From positions 1-64,000 of the forward strand of contig JAHHIC010000069.1 of the NCBI GenBank assembly GCA_019359035.1: 64,000 nucleotides of DNA. Reading direction: 5' to 3'. Positions 63,750 through 64,000 of this stretch are shown in pieces. The translations under genes and the position numbers were made by a program. Below the pieces are notes generated by a model, which made no database searches, was not told where the DNA came from, and saw only the letters and a list, made by a program, of their open reading frames with translations. The stretch's first letter is position 1, and each line of letters begins with the position of its first letter. This DNA is from Scytonematopsis contorta HA4267-MV1. GTDB lineage: Bacteria; Cyanobacteriota; Cyanobacteriia; Cyanobacteriales; Nostocaceae.

Positions 63750-64000
63750 ATGTTAGAAAATATTCGACAAATTCATAATCCGATAATTAGAACTTTTACC
63801 ACTGCTAGTATAGCATTTTCAGCAGTCACCATTCTTTCTGGAATACTACTTGGTTTTACCCATCCTAAAGATAAATCAGCCTCTCAAATTGGTGTATATT
63901 CATCGCTATTAGGGACGGGTTGCGGCGCGATTTTTGGTTTACTATTAACGAGTAATAGCAGTCAGCAAAAAGCCAAACAACAAATATGTGATACCAAGAT
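63750..64000 (+). CDS. small membrane protein, cut by the window edge
   Basis: ATG 63750 with AAGGA and AAGAAG upstream opens MLENIRQIHNPIIRTFTTAS and continues to the edge without a stop (83 codons). Two membrane segments are seen: TASIAFSAVTILSGILLGF and VYSSLLGTGCGAIFGLLLT. Family unknown. A fragment of a second copy lies at 61747-61818, on the other side of the SDR and aquaporin genes. Confidence 0.6.
   Translation, partial: MLENIRQIHNPIIRTFTTASIAFSAVTILSGILLGFTHPKDKSASQIGVYSSLLGTGCGAIFGLLLTSNSSQQKAKQQICDTK

Overview
The window looks like a chromosomal segment of a filamentous, probably heterocyst-type cyanobacterium (Nostocales). The support is: AT-rich sequence; HIP1 octamers (GCGATCGC near 17180, 37376 and 53834); many short tandem heptamer repeats (STRRs) and palindromic repeats between genes; and cyanobacteria-typical families (XisH/XisI, DUF4351 and DUF2887 Rpn-like proteins, NB-ARC/WD40 giant sensors, a lipid-A-disaccharide-synthase-related protein, a TPS haemagglutinin-like protein, DUF3095). 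No tRNA, rRNA or CRISPR array was recognised.

Layout. 1-2.6 kb: an RNA-repair-like pair, a DRB0094-type RNA ligase and an AAA+ ATPase, with the 3' end of another gene before them. 3.3-13 kb: an exopolysaccharide locus of two GT4 glycosyltransferases, a Wzz/GumC-like chain-length protein, a Wzy/WaaL-like polymerase, two tandem GT2 transferases, a Wzx flippase and a GNAT protein. 13-22.3 kb: housekeeping and accessory genes (PLP ammonia-lyase, secreted protein, S9 peptidase, NUDIX, KptA, YqhA, GHL10-type glycosidase, alpha/beta hydrolase) separated by repeats and two members of one MITE family. 22.3-31.6 kb: an aminoglycoside-phosphotransferase-like protein, then a decay-prone stretch of Rpn/PD-(D/E)XK-like genes (one with a stop, one tandem pair with a frameshift), an orphan Phd antitoxin, an IS remnant, PBP4 and XisH/XisI. 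31.7-43.1 kb: DUF2459, HspA, a SnoaL-like protein, then an NB-ARC/WD40 STAND protein, a XisH fragment and a 1.6k-residue helicase-nuclease, which together look defence-like. 43.8-50.3 kb: MATE exporter, broken genes, an unknown CBM9-like protein, a membrane protein and a tandem array of about 250-bp units that looks like repeated small-RNA genes. 50.3-55.5 kb: GST, MFS and P450 genes on one strand, and a glycosyltransferase-like lipid A synthase relative. 55.9-64 kb: truncated TPS protein, DUF3095 protein, a GC-richer pair of flavoproteins (possibly acquired), a graveyard of gene remnants, glucose dehydrogenase-like SDR, aquaporin and a partial membrane protein.

How genes may work together: the 3.3-12.2 kb genes supply most steps of a Wzx/Wzy polysaccharide pathway, although no initiating sugar-phosphate transferase is visible. 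P450, MFS and GST may form a detoxification or small-molecule unit. The strongest candidate for something undescribed is the three-unit array at 49.57-50.2 kb, whose hairpins keep pairing while their bases change. Next come the helicase-nuclease with two internal tandem duplications beside the STAND sensor, and STRRs that run up to start codons or into stop codons. All family names were assigned by reading the translations, not by database search.
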